Below are positions 24,586-36,387 of a DNA stretch of 64,000 nucleotides, one piece after another (position 1 is the first letter of the stretch; each line of letters starts with the position of its first letter). This DNA is from Pyrenopolyporus hunteri (Eukaryota > Ascomycota > Sordariomycetes > Xylariales > Hypoxylaceae): contig CADCXC010000005.1 in assembly GCA_902806595.1 (NCBI GenBank), forward strand, positions 1,054,001 through 1,118,000, given 5' to 3'. The notes beneath the pieces are model-generated. The model saw only the letters and a list, made by a program, of their open reading frames with translations, searched no databases and was not told where the DNA came from. The translations under genes were made by a program, and so were the position numbers.

Positions 24586-26344
24586 ATGCGTTTCTCGAAA
24601 CCTTTTCAATGTAGGACCTCGCCCTCCTAGGTGGCAAAACAACTAGCCATTTGCCTTCAAGCACACCACCATCTTTCTCCCTGCTTAATTACATACCCCC
24701 CTGATGCTGAAGTCGGGTACTAACTCTAACTGCTAGCATCACCTCACTGTTACCCGAGCCCAGATGGCGAACTGATCGCTACACTCCTGTCGTCGAGCAT
24801 CGTGGTACGAACTGTCAAGACCCTGGAGGTCTTCCGAATCGTAAAGCTACCGCTGGATCTTACAGCCGGTGTGACAAATTTCATCTGGTCGCCTTCCTCT
24901 ACCGAGGTTCTAGTCGCCGTCCTTGAGCAGATACATGTCTTTTCAGTTAGAGATGGCAACTTCCGCGGTATCGCCAGGATTCCTTCTTCAGCCTCCAAGC
25001 CCATCTTTGTCGATTTTGGAGCTACGGACCGTGAGGTCTGTATTTGGTCGCCTTTCGGCATCAAACTAACCATCCTCAATTTCGCAAGCTCAAAGGCAGT
25101 AGAAATCGCCAATCCCAAATTTTACAATGCCGCCTCCGCGACGAAGGGATACTCCTTTCGAGCGAACTCGCATCACCTTGCGTTGCTTACAAGATCTTCC
25201 GGCAAAGACATGATTAGCATTCATTCCCCGGGTACGAGGGAAGTCGAGCGGTCCTGGTATCCGGACACTATCGATGCCCAAGGACTGGCTTGGACCCCAG
25301 AGGGGAGATGGTTGGTGGTGTGGGAATCATCTGCCCAAGCCCCCAGGGTGCTTTTCTACACGTCTAGCGGCCACCTCTTTAAGGATTGGAGAGGATCGCT
25401 CCCGCGCATACCCCAAGACGTGGGTCATCAATTTAGCTCCGGTGTCAGACTAGCCACACTCAGCCCAGACGGTAAGCATATCGCGATCGCTAGCGGATGT
25501 TCTACTTGCATATGCATATTAAGCACACCATCCATGGTTGAAGCAATGAGGCTCCGTCATCCTCAGGCCGTCCAGCCCAGAGATACATTGCAAGTAAGTC
25601 GCCCCTTTGGCGCGGGGTCGTGGCACGGTCTGTCCGCTAACTGCGAAGATTTGGCAAGAACAAAACACTTTTCCGAATCCTGGGTCTTCCTCGTCGCCAG
25701 CATTCGTCAAGGCCAGTCAAGTAGTCATACCGGAATGGGCGTCCCTTAATAGCCTCCAGGAGCCCGTATCCGGCTGTAATTTCGCAAGGTTCGACTGCTC
25801 GTCATCCCTCCTCGCCACAAGGTTGGAAGATGCCCCAGGTACGATCTGGATCTGGGATATCCCCAGTTCCGATCTTCGGGCTGTGCTTATGTTCCATTCC
25901 AACGTGACAAAATTAGAATGGCACCCTATGCAGCCTGAACTTCTCTTGCTGAGATGTGAGGGCGATAGCTACAATGGCCTCGTGTTCGCCTGGGATCCTC
26001 TAAGCCACGGGCCGCGTTCAATCAATATCACACACCGATTTCCAGAGGCGGTTAACGGTAAGACGTACGCTACATGGCTGAGAGCAAAGACAGAATCTGC
26101 CGCATTGTTCTTCACTGACAGCACAACCTGCATGCTTCTTTCGCTTGCAGACACTGATGAGGCAGCCGTCCCCTGGCGAGACGCTTCTGCGCCCACTAGT
26201 AGCCCGAGTCATGAGGACGACATGGACATGCAGTCATCCCCAGGGGCCACCTCACCCTCAGAGGATACTGAAGGCAGTATCGAATTTGACGTGGACGAAG
26301 ATACGTGCGAGCTAGACGATACGTTCCATTTTATCAACCACTAA
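24586..26344 (+). CDS. WRAP73: WD-repeat protein, WRAP73/Wdr8 homologue
   Basis: Homologue of WRAP73 (fission yeast Wdr8), a beta-propeller protein that works with Msd1/SSX2IP at spindle poles to anchor microtubule minus ends. Three exons join in phase: 24586-24610 (25 nt), 24737-25593 and 25649-26344, about 525 residues. The tiny first exon encodes MRFSKPFQ, matching the short family N-terminus. The next exon begins with a first-blade SPDGELIATLLSSSIVVR. The second join gives LQIWQEQ, as expected in the family. Blade-like repeats run through the protein (for example GLAWTPEGRWLVVWESS, ATLSPDGKHIAIAS and GTIWIWDIPSSDLRAVL). The last 60 residues are acidic and low-complexity (Asp, Glu, Ser). 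The intron before 24737 has a CTAAC branch site near the acceptor. The length is close to vertebrate WRAP73 with a modest acidic tail added. Confidence 0.88.
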
Positions 26345-27950
26345 GCTATATGGGGATTCTATCATATCTCAGGCGAGCGAGATATATCATATTACCTACC
26401 CGGGACCGTGGAATTAGGGCCATTAGCTTAAGTTCCGGAGGCAAGGTCAACTATTCCGAATGCACGAATCCCCATTCAGTTACCTAGGAATTGCAGGGTT
26501 AGGCACTTGCGGGTCTTCGTATTGTTTGCGCACCGATCCGCTCAACCAGCCATGTAGACGTGCTTGGGGACCTGACCGACATAATGGCGGGCGGAGAAGA
26601 CGCTAACGAAGAAAAAGCAACTGGCCCAAGACCTGCGGAACTACCTAATGAGCATGGCGGGCCATCCTCGTCAAGCAGCTGTGGTTGTTTCGAGATGAAA
26701 TTACCGTTATGATTGCGTCTTAAAAGCCGTGCCTAGGGTTGCCTAGAGATGGAGGGCAGCCTAACATACGCAACAACCAGTGGCATAGTATATCCTTGTG
26801 TTGTGATACCTACCAATGCAAGCCGACCTTCTTGGAAACGTCCCAATCTACCGCGTAGAGTCTATCAACAATCGGCCCATCAATCTCAGACAAAATCCAC
26901 GCCCATAGCTACCATTCTCGAAAAACTCAATTGGGTATCAGCGGTAGCTACCTCGACGCCACGAGAAAGCCACCTGAGCTAACATCCCTTGTCTGCATAC
27001 CGCCCGCTCTCCCAACCTGTTGAGAGATGCCGGTGATCTCGACGCGTCCCCCCACGAATAGGTGAGCCTCAGCCAGGTAAACTATCCCCATACCCATCCA
27101 ACAGTTACCAGGCTCACGGAACCTACAGGCGTTTCGAGCCAGTGGCTATCCACAATAGATGCGTCAAACCCTTTTTACCCCCGGGAAGATTCCTACTATA
27201 GATCCCGCCCAACGGGTTACCCCGACGTTAGTATTGCAGCGAATCCTACCTATTATTCGACACTGAATACTTAATCATACATCATAGAACAAGGATCCAT
27301 CGTCACGCCGCCACGCCTCGCCGGCTTCGATCGATTCCAGATCTCATCCCGGCCCGGATGAGATAGGAGAAATCCATCTTCGCACAGTTGTTCTCCCCTC
27401 CTTCCCTTGTGATGATCTCGGCAACTACTTGCTTCTAGGTCGCTCCATTATGCAGGCAGCGGGCTGGCTCTAAGTTATCACACCGGCAAAATCCCATTGG
27501 ATCATGCGTGGCAGGGCCAGCTCATTCACCACATAAGAGAGTATACCTATATCTCGGCAACCATGGTTATCTTCCTCACTTGGATCTCCGACCTAATCGG
27601 ATCCCATGTCGCATTGCTTCCACATAGTAGCCCGAAAATTGACCATTGGCTATGCTCGGCACGGCACGATCCCCCTTTTGAGGTGATCATGCATAGGATC
27701 TAAACTCCCAATACATCACTAATCCTCAAATTGTCCTTCTGTGTAACTGGCGGGCGTTGTCCTCTTGGTAAAGAACACCGGCCTTGTCATCATCACATAC
27801 TCTGATTCATAGACAAACTCGTGGAACATATAAAGAGCCCCATCGGATCCTTCCTACTGTTGTGCCTGTTCCACACGATTCCCGCATCAAGGATTCTCCC
27901 TGCCAAACATTTTCGAGTAAAGTCTCGAGAGCTGCAGCTGTCCGTTCACG
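26345..27950. other. Spacer between WRAP73 and the RRM gene
   Basis: 1.6 kb between two tandem plus-strand genes, covering the 3' region of WRAP73 and the promoter and leader of the RRM gene. Only frames under 80 codons, with no family features. Confidence 0.5.
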
Positions 27951-29438
27951 ATGTCTTCAGATACATTCTCTCATCAAGTCCCCATCAACGGCACTATTCA
28001 GACGACGGTCTTGCCGGGGAACCAGACGAATTTGTACTACATTTTGGTCTCAAATGTGAGCTCAGCATAGATTGGCCCTTCTATCGTGCGACCTTTCTTG
28101 GAGAGCTTCTTCGTGCTGACGATAGCCTTGTGGAAGCTGCCATGGCAAACCTCTTGGCAACAACTGAAAGACCATGTCCGAACCGTGTGCATGGTTGAAC
28201 GAGTCGAAGTATTCAACGAGAGCACTTCTGGCTGGGTGTCAGTACGAGGCCGAGAGAATTATGATGCGGCCCTCCGTATGATAACCCCCAAGCACCGCGG
28301 TATCGGGGATTTGACTAAAAATTCAACTATAGGCCTGCTCAACGGGGGGGTTTTCAATGGGCGAGCGCTCCTGGCGGATGGCAAGAATGCCACGGAGACT
28401 ATTATGATCAGAGAACCTGTGGGCGCCTCTGCGACGGCTGCCAACTCCGCGTCAAGGGCTTCCCATACGCCGAAATTTCAAACGGCTCCTTCGACTCAGT
28501 ATTCAGCTAGCACGCCGCCGCTATTGTCGCCGCTCGTGACAGGATATGGGGAGGTGGGCATCCCCAAACCCTGACGGGGAAGGGCTACTCAATCATTGGG
28601 GGTTCCTAACTTTCTACAGTGGTCCTCTCCAACAACACCTTCGTCATATGCAGCTACTTCGACGGTGGAATATCCACCCTACACCACGTCAGTTTCTATG
28701 CCGTACAGTTATAGCGAAGCGCCCAGTTGCTATACGTATGACGCCCCAAATACGGGCTACTTAGATCAATCGGCCATGGTTTCATCTCCCACGATGGTCC
28801 AATATCATATAGAGGCAAACTACTCGCCACAGTACCAAGTAAGTGAGTATCACGCTCGAGGTTACAGCGTGTACAGCAACATGCCTAGTCCAATATCCAT
28901 GGCAACGAGGCCGAATGATTCTTCCAACGGTGTGGTTCCGACAAAGCAGCGCAAGATCATCGTAAAGCAGCTTCAGCCTTGGGCCACTTCCAACCAGGTA
29001 CAAGACCTCATCCGAAAGAAAGCCGGATCCGATGCTGATAAAATTCAGCATATTGACCTACCTCTGACGGAGGGCCAAGAACTGAATAGGGGATATGCTC
29101 TCATTACGTTCCAGAACGAAGAAGTGGCTAACAAGGTAATCCGACGGCTCCACGGATATAAGTACGACGGACGCGAACTAAAAGTCGATTATACAAAGGA
29201 AGGCGTATCGGAAAACGAAACCATTCGCTCCAGGATCTCCGGCCATAGAGAGCGACGGGAGGACAGAGAGAAGAAGGAGAAAAAGGAAAGCTTCCGAGGC
29301 CCAATCTCCAATGATAAGAAGAGCAAGCCTCACAAATCTAGCGTCGTGATCGCTCATGGCTCGTCCGCGTCATCCCCAAAGAAATCAGATGCGAAAGATA
29401 CGAAGGATGCGAAGGATAGGCCAAATAAACGGCATTAA
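27951..29438 (+). CDS. RNA-binding protein with two RRM domains
   Basis: Three exons, 27951-28055, 28137-28553 and 28620-29438, join in phase 0 to give 446 residues. The first join rebuilds an RRM beta-1 strand: YYILVSN then LPWQTSWQQLKDHVR. This N-terminal RRM continues through VERVEVFNESTSGWVSV and an inserted loop to LNGGVFNGRALLADGKN, so it is stretched compared with a canonical RRM. A Ser/Thr/Pro/Tyr-rich linker of about 200 residues follows. A second RRM starts RKIIVKQLQPWATSNQVQDL, with RNP1-like NRGYALITF, and closes with ELKVDYTKEG. The C-terminus is Lys/Arg/Glu-rich (RERREDREKKEKKE) and probably nuclear. Its target and exact orthologue are not clear. Retention of the 66 nt second intron puts a stop after IPKP and removes RRM2. 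Confidence 0.85.
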
Positions 29439-32400
29439 GCCGGCAGTCTACACCCGTCTCGAGCACGGCAATACGGTCTGAAAGTATACGCTGGTATTAG
29501 GCTACGGTTTCTCATGTTCTGGCTGAAAGGCGACCCGCGAACATCCGTTGTTGACTCTCCCTTGTTTGCTTTTAGATAGCGACGGCGGCTCCCTACCAAC
29601 GAGGATATGTGGTGGCTTGACTGTCTTTACCGCGATGTATCTACGCGTCTATAGACGTCCATATAGGAGGAGCAGGCCGTTCCTTAGCCGCGCTAGTTTA
29701 GGGGTTCACAGTTAATTCTCCAGCCAGCGCGTTGGCCTTGACAAGCCCCGGGGATATATCTATCTTACCAAAGATATTACTACAACGCTTTCTAGTCCAA
29801 GCAGGTCTTCCTCTTCTGTGCCCCGCGAAACTTCGTAGTAACCAATACCAACGCAATCTACCACGTCGCCCGCATTGGGAAGGGGTTAGACAAACGGACG
29901 ACTAACGAGAGCTCGTTCTCTTCAACACAGTCCTTACTCTCATAACTACTAAAATCAGAATATGTGCTCATGCTATGCCACATGACTTATCATTTTGTGT
30001 TTTTATTCCTCACAGACCCTGCCTCGATATCGTCGGTCGTTGTTTGAGGTCGTCATACTTCAGACATGCATAATGCAGAACACGCTGCAGTAACGGATAT
30101 GCACGCGACTCGAACGGCCCCTCTCCTACCCTTTGTACTCCCCTAATAGAACCACGTCCATATCTATGTATGTCTTCCCAGCCCGGTCTTCTATTAAGGA
30201 TTCACCCAGTGGCTCGTTACGCGACATACAAGACTTGCAGATGTCCCTACCCGCGCCGCGCGCTCCCCAGCTTCCCCCGGTGAGCCCCTTGCTCGCCAAA
30301 TCTTACCCCCACGCAGCCCCAAGGTGCTTTATACAACCTTACGACCTCCTCAAGATTTGCGATAAGTGCCATTTACTTGCGTCATACGTAATATACAGGC
30401 TCGCAGCCAAGGCAAGGCGAGCGGGACCACCGCGGCAGCGCGTGCGTTTGCACTTCTCCCCGGGCCGCTAAACCCTACTAGTTTATATATACCTAGGTAT
30501 ATATATATATTTTTGGCCTTGCCGTTGCTTCCAAGCCTGCATGCGATTTCTCTTCCACTCAGATCGAGGCCTAACGATCGATCGAACCCCGTCGCCCCGC
30601 GGGATGGAGGCCGGAACGCGCGGGGTCTTGCCGTAGGGATCATCATACATGTATACCAAGCGTCCGGGCTTCAAGGCGAAAGCCACCACTTTATAACCTA
30701 GGTGAGTACCAATCCGCTCGCCTGTACATGTAGAAATCGTCTACGAGTGAAATCTACAAATGTAAACGAGCATAGAGTATGTATATTCGTTACACCCGTT
30801 CCCCCGCGGCCGAATTTGACAGGATGGGGTACCATTCCCGTCAGGTTTCGGGCTCTACTCCGAACTGCAGTAATTGGCCCGACTCACCTTACCGAGTTTA
30901 CTGGCAATTGGACAGCCACAGGATGAACATTATCGAAACTAAAACGTGGCGCCGGGGATTAACGCCCGTAGTAAGTATCAAACAGACTTAAGTATATTAA
31001 TTACATCGAAAATCAAGTAGCCCATTGTTGATTACGCATTCACCACGTTGACATCGGCCTTGGCGGCTTAACTTGTATTTCTTTTCCATTGCTCGCTGGT
31101 TTCTTGGCTTGTTCCTTTAGTAATAAAAAAGCGTCGTGAAATATACCAAGATGGCCTAAGGATGCGTGTTGAATGCGCCCGCCCGTTTAAGGGTCTATTA
31201 TAAGGTCCCAATCTCGATGTGTACCTACATACATAGTTGATTGCAAATGCTGCTTACCCCACAGAAATACAAATCCCGATACGAACAAGCTGCGTATGCC
31301 AAAGCTCTTAGATTACTTCCCGGCTTTTTAGTGACGTTGGTCGGTCAACTTCATATCCAGCGAGGCTTAGACGCAGTAGGGGCACATGCGTAAGTAGGTA
31401 AGTTTCAGCCTCCCGAATATTAAGTGCATCTTTTAGCGTCTCTGTAGATAGTTTAGGTTATACCTATATCTCCCTCTTTTTCTTTTCTCGAACCTCTAAG
31501 CCGAAGGATTCGAAACTAACATACACCGGTATAGCGAAGGAAATGACAAGTCATTGTCTAATATTCCGGAAGGAATTTCGGACTACTTGGCACAACACGC
31601 CTCATGAATATTCAAGTAGGCTGATGTCGATCATGCGGTGCCTCGTTCGCATGCTCTCTAGCTCATCCCATTAGCCAACCGGCTTCCTCCCGCACTACTA
31701 GAGAGGACACGGCACAAGCGTACAACATATGGAATATAGACACCTACCCCCAAGCCATTCCGAGTCACGAATTATTCACTATCGAGAGCCCTTCTCACGT
31801 CAGATAATAGGCGCTTTACAAACCTGACCTAATGTAACGTTAAATTACTCCCTTAGCCCTACACCCTCATTAACTACGAGGCGGCTCTCTTAAAAGCTGT
31901 GTCCTACCTCCTATACGCCCTTGGCAATGCGCCACGAAAACCTCTCATCTCACCCCGGTGAAGAGACGCGTACGTTCCGGTCAAGGAAACTCCCCTAAGC
32001 TACTATCGTAAGGCCAACCATACGACGACTGAGACAGCTGCGTCGTTGCACTAACTGTCTAACTAACCAGGCCGAATGTCTGGGTATACATGCTGAATGG
32101 GGACAAAGGGACATGTGTCTCATACGTCCACAGCATAACAGCTACGAAAAGCGTAGCCTACCTACTCCGAATTCACAGTATCTCGTGCGCTTTTCTTCAA
32201 TTGGGTTGCCCGGGTCGAGTTCTCTGGATGGCTTTTGTGATGCTTTCCGTTTGGTTGTAGTATCATAGAAATGGTGGGGGTGACGAAAGGGCTCGCCTGT
32301 AAAGCAGGGTTTGAAGCTTCTCCTACTTCAGAGAGGTAGATATGGTTCTCGTCTATTGAGAAAGTGTACCTAATGCATTATCATCAGTGCAACGTCGGCC

Positions 32401-32950
32401 CTGAGTAGAGGGTACTAGAAACTTATAAATCTTCAACCACAAGAGTATTAGACATAACAGCACGATCACAACTCTCCAAAGTCAAATTAGAGTTCTGACG
32501 AGAAATAGCATATCCCATTGGGTAGATCTATGAATGAAACCCTGATACGTGATCTTGTAGGTAGTAAGTCCGCGACATCGTGGGTAAATAAATCCAAGAC
32601 CCACGAAGATGGATAAATCCGCATCCCAGTCTTGCCTATTCTACGGCATTGAATCGTCAATCAATCAAGAGGTAATTAATTCTTGACTGGTGGAGTCGCT
32701 TCGGTATTTGCCAACAAATAGCCGGTGAACTCGTGATGTTGCAATGACAGCTACTCCTGGATTGCGACTTGGTGGCGAATCGCCAGGCAAACCATGGACT
32801 TCATTCCGCTGAACATAATCGCCTTCTGCCCGAGGGGAGAATTACCAACAGAAGCCAATCGCTTTAGCTGAAGTTTCGCAAACTGAGTTGCCTACCTACC
32901 TACGTAGGTACCTATCTAATGATAACACCCATATCCCGTAGACAATATAC
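29439..32950. other. Intergenic, no supported gene
   Basis: 3.5 kb with only short overlapping frames. Several lie around 30350-30700 on both strands with Arg/Pro-rich translations typical of chance frames. A TAGGTACC repeat at 32890-32918 lies 33 bp before the secreted-protein ATG. Confidence 0.5.
32890..32918. repeat. CCTACCTACGTAGGTACC palindrome
   Basis: CCTACCTAC and GTAGGTACC face each other about ACGT, forming a perfect short inverted repeat in the 5' leader or promoter of the following gene. Confidence 0.8.
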
Positions 32951-33858
32951 ATGAGGCTCGAAATCAGCACACCACGCAAGCGAACCATGATCAACGCGCC
33001 CCTCCGCACCACCCTGCTCCTGCTCTCCCTAACCGGGCTGTCCGGGGCCCTATTCCTTCTCTCGCTCAACGCCACCAGCGCCCTCCTAGCCCCGCAGAGC
33101 GCGGCGGGCAACGCGGACTGCGCGGCGGCGTCGGCGAACACGTCGTTCGCGCTGAGCTTCGTCAGCTACGGCAACTACACGGCGCTGCCGGGGCAGGGCG
33201 AGGACCCGGTGCCGCGGCAGCTGCTGTCCATGTCCTTCGCGGCGGCCAACCCGGCCCACGGCGTGTACACCGTCTGCGCCTTCCCGCTCGGCCGCCTCGC
33301 GGACTCCGCCGACCCGGCCACCTGGGTCGACGACGATTCCTGGCAGCCGTGCGCGGACCGCCGCGACACGGACGGCAAGCACAGGTTCACCATCGCGACG
33401 GGCGCGGCGTTTAAACGCAGGGAGGGCGTCCTGTCGGTGAATCAGACGTGGTTCTGCCATGATGAGGAGGGCCGGTTGTGAGTGTTTTTGCTTACTTACT
33501 TACCTACCTACCGTACTTCTTTTCTTGTATTCATAGCCCCTCACGTCTTACCCCTTACCCCTTTCCTCCCCTTTTAGTTCCCTCGCGGCCCCTGAGGTAG
33601 TATCGGAGAAACGCGGGAGCAAGTACGTAAGGAGGTACATCACAGAGGATGAACGTTCAAAATACGCGTACTAGCTGCGTTAACGGTTAAGCCCCACGTG
33701 TATGTGTAGGCCCCAACTGACGTGTATCTAGGGTGGCGTATACGGGTGTTGCGAAAGGTAGCTTGAGCATTACCTGCGCTGACGGCGGCGAGCTGGGTGG
33801 CTACCATGTTGAGAACTGCACGGCGCCTGACACAGTGTTTCCGGTGACGCTTCTCTGA
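32951..33858 (+). CDS. Small secreted protein, GC-rich, unknown function
   Basis: No family recognised. Two exons, 32951-33477 and 33732-33858, join in phase (GTGAGT..CTAG, intron 254 bp) to give 217 residues. A basic start is followed by a strong hydrophobic segment (TTLLLLSLTGLSGALFLLSL) that could be a signal peptide or anchor. A second in-frame ATG at 32987 would give a tighter signal peptide. The mature part has six cysteines in both exons (DCAAA, VCAF, PCADR, FCHDE, TCADGG, NCTAP) and several N-glycosylation sites (NAT, NTS, NYT, NQT, NCT), which fits secretion. The first exon is much richer in G+C than its surroundings, with strong third-position C/G, so the antisense frames there are shadows. 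It could be a secreted effector-like protein or a cell-surface protein. Confidence 0.7.
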
Positions 33859-35309
33859 GAGAGCTAATGTTGGATTTTGAGCTCGAGCGACACATCCTTC
33901 AAGGTGAACCGAGCTCGCTTTTTTTATATGATGGGGCTAATTATCTCGACTTCTTGTTCTGGGGGTTGTTCTGGGGGCTGTTCTGGCTATCATAATGGAT
34001 TTTCTACACCGTGCCCCCGAGGGCCTACAGGGTGGCCTTCCTTGTTATTTTATCAGGTGTTTCGTCCGGTGGTATATTGTAATGAAATTGGAAGCAAGGA
34101 GGCATAATGGCAGTAAAAGATTGCGGAAACAGAAAATAGGAGATCTCGATTCGGACGTCGATAGGGGAAGGGCCGTAAGCCGGGTTGGCGTTATGATGGA
34201 GGTGGTTTGTGTGGCTTAATGAAAAATATCGGTAGCCGCATACAGCTTCCTTCTGCCTAGGTATTTAAGCAATATACTGATTGAACTTCAATCCTATCGC
34301 CGGCTATAGGCTGCCAAGCCCTCAGAAAAAGGTGCTACAGGCATTGGAACCTTTATAGGAATCCGGAGTTAACGACCTACTCTTTAGTACGTTTGTTGTT
34401 TCTGATGAGACGCCAATTGCCGTAGCTTTACATGACGCGAGGAACCACCTTAATATACTTCTACATGCGAAGATTTAATATAGTTGATGTTACTTATCAA
34501 ATAGTATGGTGAGAAGAGGGTGGTAATCTATGATCTACATTGCACCTCTTAAGACAAAGGCTCGCAAAGGGGGTTGAAGTGCCTGGGCGCCTATCTCTTA
34601 TAATCACTCGGTAAGGCTCTGTTAAAAAAATTGTCCCCCTGAGGGCTAATGCTAAGCTTCTGACATGTCCTCCTAATTTGTTCTGGCGTAGGATTCTCGC
34701 GAAAATTTGCCTAGTTTAATTCGGCTTGTTCTACGCCGTAGACCTATCACGTCGTTACCATGCACTAAACGGGCCAGCCGTTCTTAATGTGCGTATTTAC
34801 AGGTTTTAAGGATTAATTGCCGAAGCTTTCTCGACTCTCGTTTCTATTATAACCTATCATCTGGAGAAATAGCCTCACACGATGTCCTGAAAACCCAAGA
34901 CCGATAAAACAGATAACTGGAAATTCGCAATATCGTTGTACCAAGGGTATTCGGCACCTTTGAATATAAAATACATGTACTACTGTATATACCTGAGTGG
35001 ATGATAAATTCTCAGCTCTAATAGACGTGTTTTTTTGTGTGGTTATCCCAGGAAGACTGACGGGTATCGTGTGAATAATACAGCATGGACAAGCCCATGG
35101 CGCTTCAGCCCAATCTTGAAATATTACCATAGTATCATCCTTCAATAACAAATGCTGCGAATCATTCTAACCAACAACGCCTTGCGACCAACCCATAACT
35201 TCCCGTCGTAATTGAACAGTGATTTGACCGCCAGCTTTCATTTTTTAAACCCCACCATCGTGGTATCTTACTGCAAGACAGCGTCAGTAGACGTAATTAA
35301 TAGTACCTG
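33859..35309. other. Convergent spacer
   Basis: 1.45 kb between the 3' ends of the secreted-protein gene (+) and the Ser-rich membrane-protein gene (-). The minus-strand frame at 34813-35151 has no family features. Nothing else was supported. Confidence 0.5.
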
Positions 35310-36387
35310 CTAAGTCCTCCGATACATTCCATAGTCGCCTTCAAGCTCCCCGATATACTCGACTCCAAGCTCTGCGATTGGCCTCTCTGGCGGTTTCCCG
35401 GCCATCATGACTGGAGGCTGCGTTTGGTATGCCGCTGGGAATTTGGGGTCGTATTGGTTAATTTGCTGAGCACCGGTGGATTCGGCGAGATTCTTTCGTC
35501 TTTTTGATCGAAATATAAAGAAGGCTATGGCTGCCAGTAGAATAACTCCGATACCAACGCCACAGGCTATACCGACCGCGGCCCCAGTGGACAGACCCTG
35601 CTGTTGCGAAGATGATGCCGATGATGTCTCTAGCGGCAAAGCCGATGTGCTCGAACCCGTACTGCTACTGCTACTGCTACTGCTACTTCTACTGCTACCG
35701 CTACTGGTACTGGTACTTGTTCTCGTCGACTTAGTTGTAGTTTTTGGGAGATCCGAGGCCTGGTACTTAAGTTGGATTAAAGGAGCAAGAACTGTGTAGG
35801 TTGAGAGAATCACAGCAGTTTGGTCGTCGGCTACGGCATAGGGTATCGATAAATATTCAAAATGGGCGCTGGTTCCGGATTCGCATGTGACAGTTGGCAA
35901 CACGGTGGAAGTCAGTTCGGCGAGGCATGTTTGGCGGCCTGGGTTGCCTGGATCCCCAGAACAGACGTAACCTCTTTTGACAAAGTTAGCATAGTCATGC
36001 ACATTATTCTCTAGGCTTTTTCTCGACCTACGTTGGACAACAACCGACGGCAGTTTCCGATGCTTCCACGGCGAAGACAAAATCGAAATCCCCCGTCTTT
36101 TTCGAGCCATCGTACGAACAGGCAGTCGTATATCCGTGCGGGCACACGATCCCAGGCGTGTATACGCCCCATGCCATGAGAGGTAGCGGCCTCGTGAATG
36201 CGCCTGCGCTCCTCGGAGGCCAGCATGTTACCGCATCGTGAACATCGTTGGATGCGCCGCAAGTCTGAGCTAACCAGCCGTAATTGCAAATAGCACAACT
36301 AGCAACGGCAACCGTACAGGCGGGCGGTGGTGTCCAGGTAGTCGTCAACGGCCCTAATGTCACTGACCTGAGGTCGATCGTAGCCAT
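35310..36387 (-). CDS. Ser-rich single-pass membrane protein with Cys-rich ectodomain
   Basis: Two exons, 36387-36032 and 35973-35310, join in phase across a 58 bp intron to give 339 residues. The join produces GCCPTGYVC, a motif common in this loose class of fungal surface proteins. The ectodomain of about 190 residues has paired cysteines (ASCAICNYGW, VTCWPP, VCPHGYTTACSY). A Ser/Thr stalk of about 45 residues follows, probably O-glycosylated and encoded partly by a CTACTG-type repeat. One transmembrane helix (GAAVGIACGVGIGVILLAAIAFFIF) is stopped by RSKRRK, and a cytosolic tail of about 65 residues is Pro- and Tyr-containing. No N-terminal signal peptide is visible from the chosen ATG, so either an upstream exon is missing or insertion depends on the internal helix. 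It resembles wall-stress-sensor-like architecture, but without a clear WSC domain. Function unknown. Confidence 0.75.
35655..35735. repeat. Trinucleotide/hexanucleotide repeat coding for poly-Ser
   Basis: Imperfect (CTACTG)n and TACTGG units on the plus strand, read as AGT/AGC serine codons on the coding strand of the membrane protein. Such repeats often vary in length between strains. Confidence 0.8.

Noticed and set aside
33086..33460. Antisense frame across the GC-rich secreted-protein gene
   Set aside because: Arg-rich shadow caused by strong third-position C/G in the sense gene.
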